Below, piece by piece: positions 62,796 to 64,000 of a stretch of DNA of 64,000 nt. Both the position numbers and the translations under genes were made by a program. Every line of letters starts with the position of its first letter. Within the stretch, counting starts at the first letter, position 1. Origin of the DNA: Xanthomonas rydalmerensis (GTDB taxonomy: Bacteria > Pseudomonadota > Gammaproteobacteria > Xanthomonadales > Xanthomonadaceae). Where the stretch lies: positions 451,001 to 515,000 of the forward strand of contig NZ_CP126170.1 in the NCBI RefSeq assembly GCF_033170385.1, in the 5' to 3' direction. The notes beneath the pieces were generated by a model. That model made no database searches and was not told where the DNA came from. It saw only the letters and a list, made by a program, of their open reading frames with translations.

Positions 62796-64000
62796 TCAGC
62801 CGGCGTCGTGCGAGGCGGCGGCCTTGGACGAGGCGACGACCTTCTTCTTCTTCGCCCCCGGCTCGTCGGCATCGGCGTAGATCAATTTCTCCACGCGCTG
62901 GATGCGCGCCAGCGCCGGCGAGGTCTGCGCGCGGAACGCGGCCAGTTCGGCGCCGGCCAGCGGGGTCGGCGGCGGCATCGTCACCGAGGCCGGATTGCGC
63001 TGCACCCCGTCCACGCGGAATTCGTAGTGCAGGTGCGGACCGGTGGCCATGCCGGTCATGCCGACGAAGCCGATCACCGTGCCCTGGTTGATGCGCTGGC
63101 CCACCTTGACGCCGCCGAAGCGCGACATGTGCCCGTACAGGGTGCTGTAGCCCTTACCGTGGTCCAGGATCACCACGTTGCCGTAGCCGCGCTGGGTGCC
63201 GACGAACTGCACACGCGCATCGCCGGCCGCCATGATCGGCGTGCCGGTCGGCGCCGCGTAGTCGATGCCCTTGTGCATGCGCATGGTGCCCAGCACCGGG
63301 TGCTTGCGCGCGCCGAAGGTGGAGCTGATGCGGCTGTAGGACACCGGCATGCGGATGAAGCTTTTCTTCAGCGGCCGCCCGGTCACGTCGAAGTATTCGG
63401 CCGGCTTGCCGCCGCGCTCGAAGCGGAAGCCGCTGTAGGTCTTGCCGCGGGTGGTGAACGTCGCCGCCAGGATCTTGCCGGTGTCGATGCGCTCGCCTTC
63501 GCGCCAGGTCTCGTCCATGACCACGCTGAAGCGGTCGCCCGGCTGCAGGTCCTTGTCGAAGTCGATGTCGTACTTGAAGATCTCGTCGGTCATCGTGGCG
63601 ATCGCCGACGGCGACAGCCCGGCCTTGCGCGCGGCCACGTACAGCGAACTGGTGATCTCGCCGCTGGTGACCACGGTGCGCGTGCTGGTCTCGCGCTCGA
63701 TCACCTTTTCCTTGATGTCGTCGCCCAGCAGCGACAGCTCCACCCGGTGGGTGGCGTCGCGGTCGAAACGCAGGGCGCGCAGGTCGCCGCCGTCGGCCAG
63801 GTCGAAGCCGATCTCCGCGCCCGGGCGCAGCTTGGTCAGCGCGTCGTGGGTGCCCGGATGGTCCAGCACCCGCTGCATCACCGTGGCCGGAAGGCCGAGT
63901 TGCTCGAACACCGAACCCAGGGTCTGCCCGGATTGGATCCGCACCACCTGCCAGTTGTCGGTGTTCGCGGCCTGCTGTTGCTGGGCAAGCGAGATCGGCG
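62796..64000 (-). CDS. M23 (LytM) murein endopeptidase, 5' end outside window
   Basis: About 400 residues are seen, the frame staying open to the window edge. A LysM-like fragment (NWQVVRIQSGQTLGSVFEQLG) is followed by an OapA/LysM-type region and a C-terminal LytM domain: RMHKGIDYAAPTGTPIMA (HxxxD metal ligand pair), ILDHGKGYSTLYGHMS and GPHLHYEFRVDG with the catalytic HLH. The tail is Lys/Ala-rich. This resembles MepM (YebA), a D,D-endopeptidase needed for cell growth. It lies 89 bases before anmK on the same strand, the usual MepM-AnmK order. Confidence 0.9.
   Translation of the reverse strand, partial: PISLAQQQQAANTDNWQVVRIQSGQTLGSVFEQLGLPATVMQRVLDHPGTHDALTKLRPGAEIGFDLADGGDLRALRFDRDATHRVELSLLGDDIKEKVIERETSTRTVVTSGEITSSLYVAARKAGLSPSAIATMTDEIFKYDIDFDKDLQPGDRFSVVMDETWREGERIDTGKILAATFTTRGKTYSGFRFERGGKPAEYFDVTGRPLKKSFIRMPVSYSRISSTFGARKHPVLGTMRMHKGIDYAAPTGTPIMAAGDARVQFVGTQRGYGNVVILDHGKGYSTLYGHMSRFGGVKVGQRINQGTVIGFVGMTGMATGPHLHYEFRVDGVQRNPASVTMPPPTPLAGAELAAFRAQTSPALARIQRVEKLIYADADEPGAKKKKVVASSKAAASHDAG

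Overview
The window is a chromosomal segment of a very GC-rich gammaproteobacterium, most likely Xanthomonas (perhaps the early-branching X. sacchari/translucens group) or a close relative. This rests on the gene content (periplasmic quinate oxidation, membrane-extended AlgC/XanA-type mutase, scattered biotin genes, lipoprotein-rich hypotheticals) and on several families of short intergenic repeats of the kind common in xanthomonads. No database search was possible; all calls come from reading the sequence.

Layout. 1-5.5 kb: quinate/shikimate use (end of an OprB-type porin, secreted 3-dehydroquinate dehydratase, aromatic-acid MFS carrier, and, on the opposite strand, a PQQ quinate dehydrogenase with an IclR-type operator-like element upstream). 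5.7-11.5 kb: a complete RND efflux operon. 11.7-14.4 kb: small Lys-rich protein, RIO kinase, HSL-type esterase. 14.7-17.7 kb: mnmG, an RNA-like locus with a sigma-54-type promoter and a strong terminator, and a Tyr/Pro-rich lipoprotein. 17.8-21.5 kb: PLP dehydratase, YdcF-like protein, SnoaL-like protein, family 39 glycosyltransferase.

21.5-28.3 kb: the biotin locus on the minus strand (bioB, bioF, a small conserved unknown, bioH, a repeat-filled gap, an SDR lacking the usual Tyr/Lys pair, bioC), with comF divergent. 28.5-34.5 kb: SecD-P1-like lipoprotein, ubiA, tRNA-Arg(CCG), an alpha/beta hydrolase, and a tandem pair of secreted CrtC/AttH (lipocalin-like) proteins in a less GC-rich patch. 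34.8-40.7 kb: comM, ubiK, a PII protein, speE and divergent speA. 40.9-48.5 kb: membrane acyltransferase, secreted unknown, LysR with a three-gene operon (CMD, tautomerase, DUF4865), a double PPOX flavoprotein and a TonB receptor with a Zur-like upstream site.

48.7-57.6 kb: YdfG-like SDR, a tandem repeat built from copies of a gene tail, SPOR protein, argS, radC, then coaBC-dut-algC. 57.7-64 kb: secreted coiled-coil protein with pyrE, xth-ampG, a small ribbon-helix-helix-like protein, anmK and a truncated M23 endopeptidase. The last group (ampG, anmK, M23) points to murein turnover and recycling.

No IS element, prophage or CRISPR array was seen. The most unusual items are the sigma-54-type RNA locus near 16.8 kb, the tail-derived tandem repeat near 49.7-50.0 kb, the atypical SDR in the biotin locus, the secreted AttH pair and the composite inverted repeats shared by three intergenic regions.
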